Part shown: piece by piece, positions 1 to 8,443 of the stretch
Position numbering within the stretch: position 1 is the first letter of the stretch
Layout of the letters: every line of letters begins with the position of its first letter
From: Streptomyces albiflavescens
GTDB lineage: Bacteria > Actinomycetota > Actinomycetes > Streptomycetales > Streptomycetaceae
Reading direction: 5' to 3'
NCBI RefSeq assembly: GCF_014645835.1
Contig: NZ_BMMM01000018.1
Span: forward strand, 186,137 to 250,136
DNA: 64,000 bases
The notes under the pieces: model-generated
Databases searched by the model: none
Seen by the model: the letters and a program-made list of their open reading frames with translations, nothing else
What the model was told of the DNA's origin: nothing
Position numbers and translations under genes: made by a program

Positions 1-428
1 TACGCCGCCGCGAGCGCGGTCGCGCTGTCGCAGACCTCGGCCAGCTCCTTGCCGGACGCGCCGCCGAAGGAGACGCGCACGCTCGCGCCGGACTCCTTGA
101 GCGCCGAGATCCGGGTCTGCACGGCCGAGTTGCCGATGGCGTACGTCCCGTTCCACTTCGGCGTGCAGTCGCTGCCGTCGGAGATCACGAAGGCCAGGTT
201 GTACGTCGTCGGCGAGCCGGTGGAGTCGGTGTCGGACGCGGTGGTGGCGCTCACATACGGGGCGTACGAGGTGGTGGACGAGGACTCACTCTCCGAGGGC
301 GCCGCACTGGTCCGCGGGGTCTGCGCGGGTGCCGCGTCCGATGCCTCGTCACCGCCCGAGGAGCACCCCGCACAGGCCAGAGCCACCAGGTAGACGAGCC
401 CGGCGGCCGGCTTCAGGAAACTCCTCAT
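1..428 (-). CDS. GH18 chitinase-like lipoprotein, N-terminal part (runs off window)
   Basis: This reading frame starts at the ATG complementary to 426-428 and stays open to position 1, so only about 142 N-terminal residues are visible. It begins with a short basic segment and a hydrophobic core leading to Cys19 and Cys22, typical of a lipoprotein or secretion signal. A Ser/Thr/Ala-rich linker follows. Then come segments such as YNLAFVISDG, PKWNG and VRVSFGGASGKELAEVC, which resemble the first strands of bacterial GH18 chitinase-type barrels. The catalytic DxxDxDxE motif would lie beyond the window edge, so activity cannot be judged. The plus-strand frame 49-393 is its shadow. Confidence 0.7.
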   Translation of the reverse strand, partial: MRSFLKPAAGLVYLVALACAGCSSGGDEASDAAPAQTPRTSAAPSESESSSTTSYAPYVSATTASDTDSTGSPTTYNLAFVISDGSDCTPKWNGTYAIGNSAVQTRISALKESGASVRVSFGGASGKELAEVCDSATALAAA

Positions 429-735
429 TGCGTATGCACCCGCTCTCGTGATTTCTGTCTCAGGACGGAAACAAAGTGCGATTCCGGATTTCAAAGGTGG
501 CACATCCGGTGCTGATTCATGAATACAGGAAGCGCATGGGAAGGACACAGGAAAAGGGGTGTGAATCGGGTGAATCGGGCGCAACAATGGGGCATAAGGG
601 TCACATCTACCTGGTCTGAGCTGCGCAGATGTTCTTGGATTCTCTTGGGGAATGGACAGGTTGGGCCCACTCTCATGGTTCTCTCACATGAGAACCAGAG
701 AATTGGCCACATAAAGGCTGCCTAATGTCCGGGGA
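429..735. other. divergent intergenic region
   Basis: This is about 307 bp between the minus-strand lipoprotein gene and the plus-strand exopolysaccharide operon. It is more AT-rich than its surroundings and no frame shows coding bias. It should hold the promoters of both genes. The only clear structure is the dyad at 676-697, listed separately. Confidence 0.6.
676..697. promoter_or_regulatory. inverted repeat, candidate operator upstream of exopolysaccharide operon
   Basis: There is a perfect 8-bp dyad, TGGTTCTC and GAGAACCA, separated by TCACAT, about 40 bp before the start codon of the small membrane protein gene. Its size and position fit a repressor or activator site for the operon. The cognate regulator is unknown and no nearby regulator gene is an obvious candidate. 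Confidence 0.4.
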
Positions 736-1173
736 ATGCAATCCGAGTCAGCCATCGAAAACCGCGCCCAAGTGCGCGGCCGCCGCCGCAAACGCGGCAA
801 CGGGTCCGTGGACGGTCCCGTGTTCGTTGACAACTCCGGGCGCCGGGCCCGCCTGCTGCGCAGAATCGGCATGCTCGTCGGCGTCGTCTGTCTCGGCTAC
901 GCGGTCGTGCTCGGTATGGCCTTCATGGGCTGGGGCACCTCGCTGACGCCGTCCTCACTGTTCCCCTTCGGCGGCGGCCAGGCCGGCTCCGCTCCCGGGG
1001 GCGGGGGCAACCTGCAGCCGCAGGGCGGCATCGCCCCGACCGGCCGTCCCACCGGCATCGCCCCGACCGGCCGTCCCACCGGCACCGCGCCGTCGGGCGT
1101 CCCCACCGGGGCCGCGCCCTCCTCCGCCCCCACGACCACTGCCGCGGCGTCTGCCTCCACCGGCACCAACTGA
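736..1173 (+). CDS. small membrane protein, first gene of exopolysaccharide unit
   Basis: This encodes 145 residues: a basic, Arg-rich cytoplasmic N-terminus (about 1-45), one membrane segment around residues 46-68, and a Gly/Pro/Ala/Thr-rich extracellular tail. The tail contains an APTGRPTG(I/T) repeat at about residues 99-116. It ends 19 bp before the deacetylase/synthase gene and is probably co-transcribed with it. No catalytic motif is visible. A single-pass accessory subunit of the polysaccharide synthase, or a surface anchor, is a guess from context. The ATG at 736 is preceded very closely by GGGG, so the start is not firmly fixed. Confidence 0.7.
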   Translation: MQSESAIENRAQVRGRRRKRGNGSVDGPVFVDNSGRRARLLRRIGMLVGVVCLGYAVVLGMAFMGWGTSLTPSSLFPFGGGQAGSAPGGGGNLQPQGGIAPTGRPTGIAPTGRPTGTAPSGVPTGAAPSSAPTTTAAASASTGTN

Positions 1174-1192
1174 CCGGGACGCACCCACCCTC

Positions 1193-3538
1193 ATGACTTC
1201 GACCACGCCCTCGCGCGGCCGTCGGCGCGCCCCCTCCACGATGGAGCGGGCGGCCGGCAAGGCCGCGGCGCTGCAGAAACCGCGCGTCATCCTCGCCCTG
1301 CTGCTCCTGCTGGCGCTCGTCAGCGTGATGCTGCTCGACGGCTACCTGCGTTCCGAGATCGGCAACGACTCGCGCGTACGCGACGGCGCGGCCTACGACA
1401 AGGTCCCCCAGAAGATCCTTGACGGCGGCCCCCTCCTGACGTTCGACAACGGCACCGCGAAGACCGAGTCCGTGCCGAACAAGACCATCGTGCTCACCTT
1501 CGACGACGGGCCGACGGCGACCTGGACACCCCAGGTCCTCAAGGTCCTAGAGGACAACGACGTCGAGGGCACCTTCTTCCTGGTCGGCTCGATGGTCTCG
1601 CGCTACCCGAGCGTGGTGAAGGACCTGGTGGACCAGGGCAACGAGGTCGGCATCCACACCTTCACGCACGTCGACCTCTCCTACCAGAGCACCGCGCGGC
1701 TCCAGCGCGAGCTCAAGCAGACGCAGCTCGCGCTCGCGGGCGCCGCGGGGATCCAGACCACGCTGTTCCGCGCCCCGTACTCGTCGGAGATCAACGCCGT
1801 CGACAACTACAGCTGGCCGGTCTACCAGCAGATCGGCAACCTGGGCTACACCAGCGTCTTCGTCGACACCGACAGCGACGACTGGAAGAAGCCCGGCGTC
1901 TCGAAGATCGTCCAGTGGGCGACGCCGAAGAAGAACAAGGGCGCCATCGTCCTCATGCACGACGCGGGCGGTGACCGCTCGGAGACGGTCAAGGCGCTCG
2001 GCACGTACATCAAGAAGATGAAGGCGAAGGGCTACACCTTCACCACGGTCAGCGGCGCGATGGCCAAGGTCAACAACCAGAACCGGCAGCAGAACGTCCA
2101 GCAGCCGGGTGCCGCCGGACAGTCCAGCGGGCAGGCCGCCGGTTCCGGACAGCAGTCTGGCGGTGCGCAGCCGACCGGTCGGCCCCAGCAGGGGCAGGGT
2201 ACGGGCGCGGCCGGCGCGCTCCGCGTCGAGCAGGCCGCCCACAGCAAGGCCACCGGCGCCACCCTCTACGAGGGCAAGGCCCTCATCTGGGCGGTCGCGG
2301 TCGCGGAGTGGGTCGTACCGGCGCTGTCCTACTTCCTCATCGTCGTGGGCGTCGCCGTGATGGGCCGGTTCGGAATGATGCTGATCCTCGCCCGACGCCA
2401 CTACAGACAGCGCAACAGAAAGCGCGGCAGGGGCGGGAAGTTCAGCTGGGGGCCGACGGTCACCCGGCCGGTGACCGTGATCGTGCCCGCGTACAACGAG
2501 AAGGAGTGCATCGCCAACACCCTGAAGTCGCTGGCGAAGAGCACCCATCCGATCGAGATCGTCGTCGTCGACGACGGTTCCGAGGACAACACGTCCGAGA
2601 TCGCCGAGTCGCTCGGTATGCCGAATGTCCGCGTCATCCGGCAGGAGAACGCGGGCAAGCCCGCCGCGCTCAACAACGGTGTGCGCAACGCGAGTTACGA
2701 CATCGTCGTGATGATGGACGGCGACACCGTCTTCGAGCCCGACGCCGTGCACCAGCTCGTTCAGCCCTTCGCGGACCCGGAGATCGGCGCGGTCGCGGGC
2801 AACGCCAAGGTCGGCAACCGCAACACCATGATCGGCGCCTGGCAGCACATCGAGTACGTGATGGGCTTCAACCTCGACCGCCGCATGTACGACCTGCTGC
2901 GCTGCATGCCCACCATTCCGGGCGCGATCGGCGCGTTCCGCCGGGACGCGGTGCTGGAGGTCGGCGGCATGAGCGAGGACACGCTCGCCGAGGACACGGA
3001 CATCACCATCGCCATGCACCGCGCCGGCCGGCGGGTCGTCTACCAGGAGCACGCCAAGGCCTGGACGGAGGCGCCCGGTTCGCTCAAGCAGCTGTGGTCG
3101 CAGCGCTACCGCTGGTCCTACGGCACGATGCAGGCGCTCTGGAAGCACCGCAAGTCCCTGACGGACACGGGTCCTTCGGGCCGCTTCGGCCGCGTGGGCA
3201 TGCCCCTGGTCGTGCTCTTCCAGATCGTCACGCCGGTCTTCGCGCCGCTCATCGACGTGTTCACCGTCTACTCGATGATCTTCGTGGACTTCAAGGCGGC
3301 ACTGCTCGCCTGGCTGGCCGTCCTCGCCGTCCAACTCGTCTGCGCGGCCTACGCGTTCCGACTCGACCGGGAGAAGTACCGATACCTCGCGATGCTGCCG
3401 CTGCAGCAACTCGCGTACCGCCAGATGATGTACCTGGTTCTGATCCACTCCTGCGTCACGGCCCTGACCGGCGGTCGCCTCCGCTGGCAGAAGCTCAAGC
3501 GCACGGGTGAGGTCGGGACTCCGGCAGGAGTGAGCTAG
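1193..3538 (+). CDS. bifunctional polysaccharide deacetylase / family 2 glycosyltransferase
   Basis: This 781-residue membrane protein has a membrane anchor at about residues 31-50 followed by an extracytoplasmic NodB (CE4) domain. The metal-binding signature is TFDDG at 102-106 and HTFTH at 155-159, followed by RAPYS, DTDSDDW and LMHD. A Gln/Gly-rich linker and further membrane helices lead to a cytoplasmic GT2 domain from about residue 425, with VPAYNE, VVVDDGS, MMDGD, EDTD and the processive-synthase signature QRYRW at 637-641. C-terminal membrane helices follow. Synthase and deacetylase in one chain imply polymerisation of an N-acetylhexosamine chain (chitin- or PNAG-like) with partial de-N-acetylation at the cell surface. 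The linkage cannot be read from sequence. Its TAG stop directly abuts the next start codon. Confidence 0.93.
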   Translation: MTSTTPSRGRRRAPSTMERAAGKAAALQKPRVILALLLLLALVSVMLLDGYLRSEIGNDSRVRDGAAYDKVPQKILDGGPLLTFDNGTAKTESVPNKTIVLTFDDGPTATWTPQVLKVLEDNDVEGTFFLVGSMVSRYPSVVKDLVDQGNEVGIHTFTHVDLSYQSTARLQRELKQTQLALAGAAGIQTTLFRAPYSSEINAVDNYSWPVYQQIGNLGYTSVFVDTDSDDWKKPGVSKIVQWATPKKNKGAIVLMHDAGGDRSETVKALGTYIKKMKAKGYTFTTVSGAMAKVNNQNRQQNVQQPGAAGQSSGQAAGSGQQSGGAQPTGRPQQGQGTGAAGALRVEQAAHSKATGATLYEGKALIWAVAVAEWVVPALSYFLIVVGVAVMGRFGMMLILARRHYRQRNRKRGRGGKFSWGPTVTRPVTVIVPAYNEKECIANTLKSLAKSTHPIEIVVVDDGSEDNTSEIAESLGMPNVRVIRQENAGKPAALNNGVRNASYDIVVMMDGDTVFEPDAVHQLVQPFADPEIGAVAGNAKVGNRNTMIGAWQHIEYVMGFNLDRRMYDLLRCMPTIPGAIGAFRRDAVLEVGGMSEDTLAEDTDITIAMHRAGRRVVYQEHAKAWTEAPGSLKQLWSQRYRWSYGTMQALWKHRKSLTDTGPSGRFGRVGMPLVVLFQIVTPVFAPLIDVFTVYSMIFVDFKAALLAWLAVLAVQLVCAAYAFRLDREKYRYLAMLPLQQLAYRQMMYLVLIHSCVTALTGGRLRWQKLKRTGEVGTPAGVS

Positions 3539-4921
3539 ATGAGCTGGGGTTCGGAACAACCGGGGCAGCAGGGGCAGCAGGGGCAACAGGGCTACGGCTA
3601 TGCGCACGGGCAACAGCCCGACCCGTACGGCTACGGGCAGCAACCCCAGCCGTACGCCCAGCCGTACGCCCAGCCGTACGCCCAGCCGTACGCCCAGGGA
3701 TACGCCCAGGGACACCTCCAGCACGGGCAGCAGACATACGCCGACTACGGGCAGGGGTACGCGAGCGACACGGCGCCCTTGCCGATGGTGGAGCCGGAGC
3801 CTCCGGGTGCCTTGGAACCGGAGTCCGCCCCTGACACCGGGGAGCAGCCGGTCTCCCCTCCGGAGGAGCCCGCGCCGAAGGCGAAGCCGGCCGGCCGCGA
3901 CCGCTACTTCGACGCCCTGCGCGCCATCGCACTGGTCCGCGTCGTGGCCTACCACACCTTCGGCTGGGCCTGGGCCGGCCTGGTCTTCCCCTCCATGGGC
4001 GTGATGTTCGCGCTCGCCGGCTCGCTGATGGCCAAGTCCCTGGAGCGCCCCGCGCTCAAGGTGGTCAGGAGCCGGATGCGGCGACTGCTGCCGCCCTTCT
4101 GGTTCTGGGGATTCTTCGTCGTGCTGGCCATGCTGATCCACGACTGGATGCCGGGCTGGCAGATCGTCTTCTGGATCGTGCCGGTCGGCGATCCGCCGGG
4201 CAACCAGTGGGGCGTCCAGGCCTGGGAGATCCTCTGGTACCTGCGGACGTACCTCTGGTTCGTCCTGCTGTCCCCGCTGCTCCTGAAGGTCTTCCGCAAG
4301 GCCCCGATTCCGGTCCTGCTCCTCTCCCTCGTCCCGATCGTGGTCTTCCAGTACGGCTGGCAGCCGCCGTACAACCGCTTCGGCAGCGGTCTCACGGACC
4401 TCGCCACCTTCCTGTTCTGCTGGCTGGTCGGCTTCGCGCACCGCGAGGGCGTGCTCCAGCGGCTGAAGCCGGCCCTGGTGATCCTGGTGTCGGGGGCCCT
4501 GCTGGCGTACGGCGGCTGGTACGCCTTCGGGCACCAGGCGGAGTTCGGCACCTACGACCTGGACGAGATACCGATCGCCCAGACCTTCTGGTCGGCCGGC
4601 TTCGTGACGCTGCTGATGTACTTCAAGGCGTACTACGACGTCGACTTCGCCTGGCTCGCCCGCTTCAAGCGGCTCGACCGGATCGTGACGATCTTCAACG
4701 GGCGGGCGGTGACGATCTACCTCTGGCACGAGATCGCGCTGGTGCTCGCGGTCCCGCTGATCGACCAGTTCTGGAAGGTGCCCGCCTTCGAGAAGTGGCT
4801 GCCGCTGGAGAGCCAGTGGTTCATGTTCGGCATCGGCTGGGTGCTGATCTGGGTCGCGATCCCGCTCGTCGGATGGGTCGAGGACCTGGCCGCGAAGAAG
4901 AAGCCGAAGCTGCTGCCGTAA
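3539..4921 (+). CDS. acyltransferase-3 family membrane protein with Gln/Pro/Tyr-rich N-terminus
   Basis: This encodes 460 residues. The first 120 or so are disordered and repetitive (GQQ and YAQP units). An acyltransferase-3 (OafA/IcaC-like) domain follows with about ten membrane helices, beginning at RDRYFDALRAIALVR and including the conserved His in VAYHTF. Family members move acyl groups across the membrane onto polysaccharides. The start codon immediately follows the TAG of the deacetylase/synthase gene, with a GGCAGGAG ribosome site inside that gene, so the two are coupled. The likely role is O-acylation of the polymer made by the preceding protein. A hairpin at 5109-5148 probably ends the operon. 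Confidence 0.9.
   Translation: MSWGSEQPGQQGQQGQQGYGYAHGQQPDPYGYGQQPQPYAQPYAQPYAQPYAQGYAQGHLQHGQQTYADYGQGYASDTAPLPMVEPEPPGALEPESAPDTGEQPVSPPEEPAPKAKPAGRDRYFDALRAIALVRVVAYHTFGWAWAGLVFPSMGVMFALAGSLMAKSLERPALKVVRSRMRRLLPPFWFWGFFVVLAMLIHDWMPGWQIVFWIVPVGDPPGNQWGVQAWEILWYLRTYLWFVLLSPLLLKVFRKAPIPVLLLSLVPIVVFQYGWQPPYNRFGSGLTDLATFLFCWLVGFAHREGVLQRLKPALVILVSGALLAYGGWYAFGHQAEFGTYDLDEIPIAQTFWSAGFVTLLMYFKAYYDVDFAWLARFKRLDRIVTIFNGRAVTIYLWHEIALVLAVPLIDQFWKVPAFEKWLPLESQWFMFGIGWVLIWVAIPLVGWVEDLAAKKKPKLLP
3647..3706 (+). repeat. in-frame 12-bp tandem repeat (QPYA units)
   Basis: Four perfect copies of CAGCCGTACGCC (3647-3694) are followed by a fifth copy with changes (3695-3706). They encode Gln-Pro-Tyr-Ala repeats in the disordered N-terminus of the acyltransferase. 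A perfect 12-bp array can gain or lose units without shifting the frame, so the tail length may vary between strains. Confidence 0.9.
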
Positions 4922-5277
4922 GACGTCCGCATGAAGACCGGCGTACGGTCCGGGCGCCGGAGAGAGACGCGGACGATCACGACACGTTGGGGATCTGACC
5001 TGCAAGTTTCCTGTCTGCCTGGCCCCTGTGGCATCCAACGTCGCCGCGTATTTTCCGGAAGGGGCCGTTCCGGGCACGTCTAGCGCCCAACGCGAGAGCA
5101 GCATGTCGAGAGGGCTGCAACACCCATCCATGAGTGTTGCAGCCCTCTGGACCGGACACACCGGACACTGTCCCTCTAGAGGTGTCCGGTGCGTTTACAC
5201 AGGTCAGGACTCTGTGACCACTGGTTGTCGCCATCGGTCGCTGCCGAGCGGCCCCGCGCGGCCCAGAGAGCGATTAC
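4922..5277. other. intergenic region at edge of accessory island
   Basis: This stretch shows no coding bias in any frame. It holds the long terminator hairpin at 5109-5148 and a second 10-bp hairpin (CACCGGACAC at 5159-5168 with GTGTCCGGTG at 5182-5191). It marks the change from the conserved exopolysaccharide operon to the transposon-rich region. Confidence 0.6.
5109..5148. terminator. 15-bp perfect stem-loop terminator
   Basis: AGAGGGCTGCAACAC at 5109-5123 pairs perfectly with GTGTTGCAGCCCTCT at 5134-5148 around a 10-nt loop. It lies 190 bp after the acyltransferase stop codon and is the best candidate for the end of the exopolysaccharide transcript. There is no strong T run, which is common for Streptomyces terminators. 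Confidence 0.65.
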
Positions 5278-5670
5278 TCAGGCCGGTCCCACTCGTCCAG
5301 TTTGATCTTCACCTGATGGTTGCAATCTGCGTGCCAGACGATCCCAACGTGTCGAACTGTGCCAGTCGAGCTGACCCACATCGACCACCTCGATGCCTTC
5401 ACCCACGAGGTGGCGTGACAGACCAGCGCCGTATGACCCCGTGCCTTCGACCCCGATCCGGGCGACCGGGCCGAACGTGCGGGCCCAGGCCAGTAATGCG
5501 CCGTACCCGGCCTCGGTCGCCGGGAAGGACACCGTGCCGAGCAGCGCCCCCAGGAGGTTGACCACAGCGGCGACGTGGATGTCCTTGTGGGTGTCTACTC
5601 CCGCGACGACGGACATCGCGGGAGATGGCTGCGGGGTGTCGGCCGTGTGCGGCATGCTGAGCATGGTCAT
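5278..5670 (-). pseudogene. IS110-family transposase, N-terminal fragment
   Basis: From the ATG at 5670, the frame has the N-terminus of an IS110 transposase: VAGVDTHKD with the first DEDD acidic residue, then VEGTGSYGAGLSRHL. Homology stops after about 95 residues (near GIEVVDV, around 5385), and the frame then runs into unrelated sequence and a stop at 5278. Full-length family members are about 400 residues, so this is an inactive remnant left by a later rearrangement. No terminal repeats are recognisable. Confidence 0.8.
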
Positions 5671-5840
5671 GTGGGTTCCCTCGACCAGGACGGGAGCTGA
5701 TGGCCACCGCTGGCCCGGACGGGCGGTCAGGACTGTGAAGGTGCCTGTCGCGAGGCCCCTATCGGGACACGCCTGCCGGATCGGCGGCAGCAAGTACCGC
5801 ACGGGCCGGGGCCGACAGATCAATCTTCGAGACACCAACG

Positions 5841-6693
5841 TCAGTCACAGACCGGGTCAGGCCACGTCCCGTGCGGAACCCCACCATTGTCACAGTCCCA
5901 GACCAGGACGACCGGGCCGCCGAGCTGCTGGTGGGCGGCATCCGGCAGGCGGGCGTAGTCGGTCCCGGTGAAGCCCTTGCGGCGGCCCTTGGCAGGGCCG
6001 CGGTCGAGGTGGATGCGGTAGATCAGCCGGGGCCGCCGGCCGGGCTTGGTGCAGATCAGCGCCGCCATGGAGACGCGTTTGGTGCCCTGGGCGGTGACCC
6101 GCACGACCGGTGTGTGGCCCCGGTGGCCCCAGGTGCGGCCTTTGGGCGGCCTCAGGCCCTGGCCGGCGTCGTCCTCGAAGCAGAGCCAGGCGCCCAGGTC
6201 CGCCACCCTCTTTTTATGACGGGCCACTGCTCATCCTTCCAGGCGGCGATCTTCGCCTCGTTGCGCTCGGTGGCCTTGCGGGAGGGGACCTGCACGCTCC
6301 GGCCGATGCGGTGCAGCAGCAGGTCCATCCCGGCCAGGGTGTACTCGACGCCGAACCGGCGGCGCACGATCTCGGCGATCCGGGCCAGCGTCCAGCACTG
6401 GTCACTCCAGCCGGAGGCGGCAGGACCGGCGTCCAGCACCGCCTCCAGCACCCGGAGTTGTCCCGTGTCCAGCTTGCAGCGGGCCCCGCCGGGACCCTTG
6501 GAGGCCAAAGCCTGCCGACCGCCCGAAGCCAACGCACGCCGCCACCGGTTCGCCGACATCCGGGTCACCCTGACCGCCGGGCCACCTCCCGGTCACTGGC
6601 CCCGGCCTCGATCAGATCAGCGGCCGCCAACCGGACCCGCTCACGCCGAGCCCGCTCCTCGGCCGTCAGCTCACCGCCATCGGGATACCTCAC
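5841..6693 (-). pseudogene. IS630-family transposase, copy A (frameshifted and 3'-truncated)
   Basis: From the GTG at 6693, the frame encodes an HTH domain (TAEERARREQVRL, then ASDREVARR). Compared with copy B, one base is missing at about 6570, which breaks the frame before SANRWRRALASGG. The winged-helix part is then open to 6152, overlapping a second frame (6227-5841). That second frame carries the DDE signature ends FEDDAGQG and VLVWD; the sequence after VLVWD is unrelated, so the catalytic domain is cut. The two frames overlap at an AAAAAG run, where a -1 shift joins them as in other IS630 elements. The element is inactive. Confidence 0.85.
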
Positions 6694-6752
6694 TTCCCGG
6701 CATAGCGCATCCCACGGGAGCCGTCACGACCCGACGTAACCCGCACCGTTAA
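6483..6752. repeat. direct repeat, IS630 5' end, copy A
   Basis: About 270 bp here matches 7356-7626 in the same orientation with a few substitutions and a one-base deletion. The unit covers the transposase N-terminus and its upstream end, down to GTTAA. The two copies flank the small secreted peptide gene at 6905, so recombination between them could delete or duplicate it. Confidence 0.9.
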
Positions 6753-6904
6753 GGATCTCCTAGGGCCTGTCTGACGGGTCGCGTCACCGACCCCGCACCC
6801 GCCAGCAATGTCACCCGAATGGCGCAACGTGGCGTGCCACCCATATGGGTGAAGGTCAAGCTGACTAGTGCCCCAATTGAGGCAATCCGTGAAAGGGGAA
6901 CCAA

Positions 6905-7102
6905 ATGCGCATTCGACGAATCCTCGCCGCCGTCATCGCCACGGCAGCCCTCGCCGGACTCGGCCTCACGAGCGCCGCCACCGCCACCGCCGGCACCGTC
7001 GCCAGCCTCACCCCGGGTGAGTGCGAGCAGGGCGGCGGAACAGTCAATTGGGCGAACAACACCTGCAAGGGCGGTACGGGCGACGGGCAGATGGTCGACT
7101 AA
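6905..7102 (+). CDS. small secreted peptide, 65 aa
   Basis: A good ribosome site (AAAGGGGA) lies 8-9 nt before the ATG. The product begins MRIRRILAAVIATAALAGLG, a textbook Sec signal with cleavage expected near residue 30 (SAATATAG). This leaves a mature peptide of about 36 residues with just two cysteines 14 residues apart (ECEQGG ... NNTCKGG), which could form one disulfide. It is Gly/Asn-rich, acidic at the end, and matches no catalytic family I know. It sits alone between two IS630 copies, so it may have arrived with the island. Clear signal and codon bias support a real gene; function is unknown. Confidence 0.7.
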   Translation: MRIRRILAAVIATAALAGLGLTSAATATAGTVASLTPGECEQGGGTVNWANNTCKGGTGDGQMVD

Positions 7103-7217
7103 ACCCACTAGGCGTCCCGCAGCCACGCGCTGCGGGGCGCTCCCGCGCGAGCGTAGCCAGGAGAGTCGCAGGGACCGTGCCGACCCGTCGGGCACGCTGG
7201 GTCCGAGTCGGCCCGGA

Positions 7218-7352
7218 AGCACGTGGCGGGTGGGAACTCCTCATCTCGGCTGCCAGCTCGCGGCTCGTCATGATGAGCGAAGGGGCGGACTGGCGCTCGC
7301 CTTCGAGGGCGCGCTCGCCCATGACGAGCGCCTGTTCCAAGTCGCCCTCCCG
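7218..7352 (-). pseudogene. C-terminal fragment of a TPR-type regulator
   Basis: Read on the minus strand, this short stretch encodes EGDLEQALVMGERALEGERQ and then SAPSLIMTSRELAAEM. I know this type of segment from the C-terminal TPR region of Streptomyces XRE-type regulators. It joins the IS630 copy B fragment at 7356 with no start codon of its own. It looks like the tail of a gene cut by the transposon or a deletion. Confidence 0.4.
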
Positions 7353-7355
7353 CGC

Positions 7356-7567
7356 GCCCCGCCGGGACCCTTGGAGGCCAAAGCCTGCCGACCGCCCGAA
7401 GCCAACGCACGCCGCCACCGGTTCGCCGACATCCGGGTCACCCAGAACCGCCGGGCCACCTCCCGGTCACTGGCCCCGGCCTCGATCAGATCAGCGGCTT
7501 CGAACCGCACTTGCTCACGCCGAGCCCGCTCCTCGGCCGTCAGCCCACCGCCATCGGGATACCTCAC
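7356..7567 (-). pseudogene. IS630-family transposase, copy B (N-terminal fragment)
   Basis: The GTG at 7567 opens the intact IS630 HTH region (AEERARREQVRFE, ASDREVARRF, RMSANRWRRALASGG) as far as KGPGGARG. At about 7356 the transposase sequence stops and unrelated sequence follows. This copy keeps the base that copy A has lost at about 6570, so it shows the ancestral frame. It lacks the whole DDE domain and is inactive. Confidence 0.85.
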
Positions 7568-7626
7568 TTCCCGGCATAGCGCATCCCACGGGAGCCGTCA
7601 CGACCCGACGTAACCCGCACCGTTAA
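7356..7626. repeat. direct repeat, IS630 5' end, copy B
   Basis: This is the second copy of the 270-bp unit at 6483-6752, in the same orientation. Similarity ends at GTTAAAGATCT on the right and GCCCCGCCGGG on the left. About 600 bp of non-transposon DNA separates the two copies. Confidence 0.9.
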
Positions 7627-7851
7627 AGATCTCTAGGTGGCTGACCGCTGTGGGCGCGGCACGGGCGCTGGCCCGGCTGGAGCGGGGCAGGGACAGGAGC
7701 GCAGGCCTGGCCGAGGGGCGGGCCTGCGCGGTGAGCGGAGCGAGCCGGCTTGATCAAGTAGGGAAAGTTTCGCGCCCAGCGATTCACCCCCTCGTGCCAT
7801 CACTCGTATGGGGTCTCGTGCCGTCTCACGCGTCCCGCTACATTCGAACGC

Positions 7852-8433
7852 ATGCGCGAATGGCGTGATGCGGAAGAGGTCGCCCTCCCGGTGCCGGATC
7901 AGATGCCGGACTGGCGAGACATCGAATTCGCCCGCTCGGGGCTCACGCTCACGCTCCAGCGGGCAGGCCGACGGCAGAAGACCCAGGTGCTGGAGTACTG
8001 CGCCCGACCGGACGGCAGTCGCGTCCTGCTCGTCATCGTCGACTGGCCCCGGCCCACGATCCGCATGGCCTGGGTCGTATGGGACCCCGACCGCATGAGC
8101 CTGCACTACACCGAACGACACGTTCCCGCGACCGTCGAGGCCACGGCGCAGGACGGCGACGCGGTGATCGCGGGCGACGACATGCTCGACTGCTTCCACG
8201 GCCGGCCGGTCTCCTACTGGCCGCACCGCGCGGTCGAGGTGCGCGTGGGTGGCTGCTGGCACGAGGGTGGGCTGCGGGCCCACTTCAACGGGCCGGGCGG
8301 CCGGTCCGTCGCGTGGGTGCAGCCGCGGTTCTATGAGCCGGAATGGCGGGCCATGGTCGCTTTCAGTCGGCACTACGTGTGGGATCCGGCGACGATCAGA
8401 CCCCGTGGCGGTGACCTGGCCGAACAGGCCTAG
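7852..8433 (+). CDS. hypothetical protein, 193 aa, DUF6233-like VGGCW motif
   Basis: This is a 193-residue soluble protein with no signal peptide or membrane segment and strong third-position GC bias. Tryptophans are frequent. Near residue 137 it carries VRVGGCWHEGG, closely matching VHVGGCWNAGK in the next gene, which suggests a shared fold or common origin. The genes are 10 bp apart and probably form one transcript. It is otherwise unrecognised. The ATG at 7852 follows a region without a strong ribosome site. Confidence 0.65.
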   Translation: MREWRDAEEVALPVPDQMPDWRDIEFARSGLTLTLQRAGRRQKTQVLEYCARPDGSRVLLVIVDWPRPTIRMAWVVWDPDRMSLHYTERHVPATVEATAQDGDAVIAGDDMLDCFHGRPVSYWPHRAVEVRVGGCWHEGGLRAHFNGPGGRSVAWVQPRFYEPEWRAMVAFSRHYVWDPATIRPRGGDLAEQA

Positions 8434-8443
8434 ACTCGAACAT

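Noticed and set aside
49..393. 114-codon plus-strand frame at the window start
   Set aside because: It is the antisense of the GH18-like lipoprotein, whose signal peptide and domain are clear.
3647..3706. CRISPR-like array
   Set aside because: The units are tandem, in-frame and 12 bp without spacers; they encode a peptide repeat. The 53684 array is also a plain tandem repeat.
1547..5161. 1204-codon open frame on the minus strand
   Set aside because: It is antisense to two genes with clear motifs (deacetylase/synthase and acyltransferase); its product is His/Arg/Asp/Leu-rich, the usual result of reading GC-biased codons backwards.
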